Positions 63,962 to 64,000 of a DNA stretch of 64,000 nt are shown piece after piece (positions within the stretch are counted from its first letter, which is position 1; every line of letters begins with the position of its first letter). The notes under the pieces were generated by a model. The model was not told the origin of the DNA. It saw nothing but the letters and a program-made list of their open reading frames with translations, and searched no databases. Source of the stretch: Hymenobacter polaris (lineage in GTDB: Bacteria > Bacteroidota > Bacteroidia > Cytophagales > Hymenobacteraceae). The position numbers and the translations under genes were made by a program. The DNA lies in the NCBI RefSeq assembly GCF_012927305.1, contig NZ_JABBGH010000003.1:682001-746000 (forward strand), read 5' to 3'.

Positions 63962-64000
63962 ATGTTCAAGAACCCCGACAAAGCGCCCAAAACCTACACG
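63962..64000 (+). CDS. Start of an unidentified gene (partial)
   Basis: ATG begins the frame MFKNPDKAPKTYT, which runs off the window end. A promoter-like GAACTTCG (63932-63939) lies 22 bp upstream, and the gene is divergent from the DMT transporter. Too short to identify. Confidence 0.4.
   Translation, partial: MFKNPDKAPKTYT

Noticed and set aside
1..64000. rRNA, tRNA or riboswitch genes
   Set aside because: I looked for tRNA T-loop (GGTTCGAATCC-like) and rRNA-like stretches and for common riboswitch leaders, and saw none. A covariance search could still find small RNAs.

Overview
The window looks like chromosomal DNA from a high-GC member of the Bacteroidota, most likely Hymenobacter or a close relative in the Hymenobacteraceae. 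The evidence is: a secreted protease with a type IX secretion (T9SS) C-terminal domain; a single fused SecDF; families largely confined to Bacteroidota (GWxTD, DUF4834, DUF5686, DUF5777, the GlmU-family protein, two-component-propeller hybrid kinases); type B ribosomal protein L31; and upstream elements matching the Bacteroidota promoter consensus TAnnTTTG. No rRNA, tRNA or CRISPR array was seen.

Layout. 1-2.98 kb: HIRAN protein, ruvB, queG. 3.1-7.1 kb: two tandem pairs of exported ferritin-like proteins (a Tat lipoprotein followed by a Tat protein). 7.4-11.2 kb: BatD-like protein, aroC, an Nfu-type Fe-S scaffold. 11.2-13.3 kb: a cytochrome c-like lipoprotein / YceI / DUF5777 beta-barrel operon. 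13.7-21.7 kb: secDF, an orphan HExxH peptidase, DUF4268 and Uma2 proteins, udk, rdgB. 21.9-29.1 kb: a mostly plus-strand run with rpmE2, a GlmU-family protein, holB, a DUF2279 protein, hemC, a cyclophilin and an SDR protein. 29.7-35.7 kb: a peptide-type ABC importer (lipoprotein plus two permeases), a 42-bp tandem-repeat small gene, and a divergent helix-rich protein. 35.7-44.9 kb: PKD protein, LytTR regulator, giant hybrid histidine kinase, T9SS protease. 45.2-49.4 kb: bacilliredoxin and recQ, separated by a small element with long terminal inverted repeats that carries a GxxExxY gene, itself disrupted by an IS5-family insertion. 49.5-54.4 kb: sugar/envelope genes (kdsD-type isomerase, a GT39-like membrane protein, GT2, manC). 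54.4-60.3 kb: rlmB, GWxTD, DUF4834, DUF5686. 60.4-62.7 kb: a third ferritin-like pair. The window ends with a DMT transporter and the first codons of another gene.

Most genes are housekeeping. The three items that stand out are as follows. (1) The GxxExxY element between the stop codons of two convergent genes has ~79-bp inverted repeats and looks as if it duplicated the CTAG shared by both stops. (2) The 33.5-35.7 kb locus couples a secreted-looking tandem-repeat peptide to a peptide importer and a divergent helical, possibly HTH-bearing protein, separated by an intergenic region rich in repeated motifs. (3) The palindrome CCTAGG occurs about 100 times in 64 kb (hand count), several-fold above what base composition predicts, which recalls the highly iterated palindromes of cyanobacteria.

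Limits: all family calls are by eye from translated sequence; no searches were run. Start codons were chosen from signal peptides, family N-termini and promoter position.
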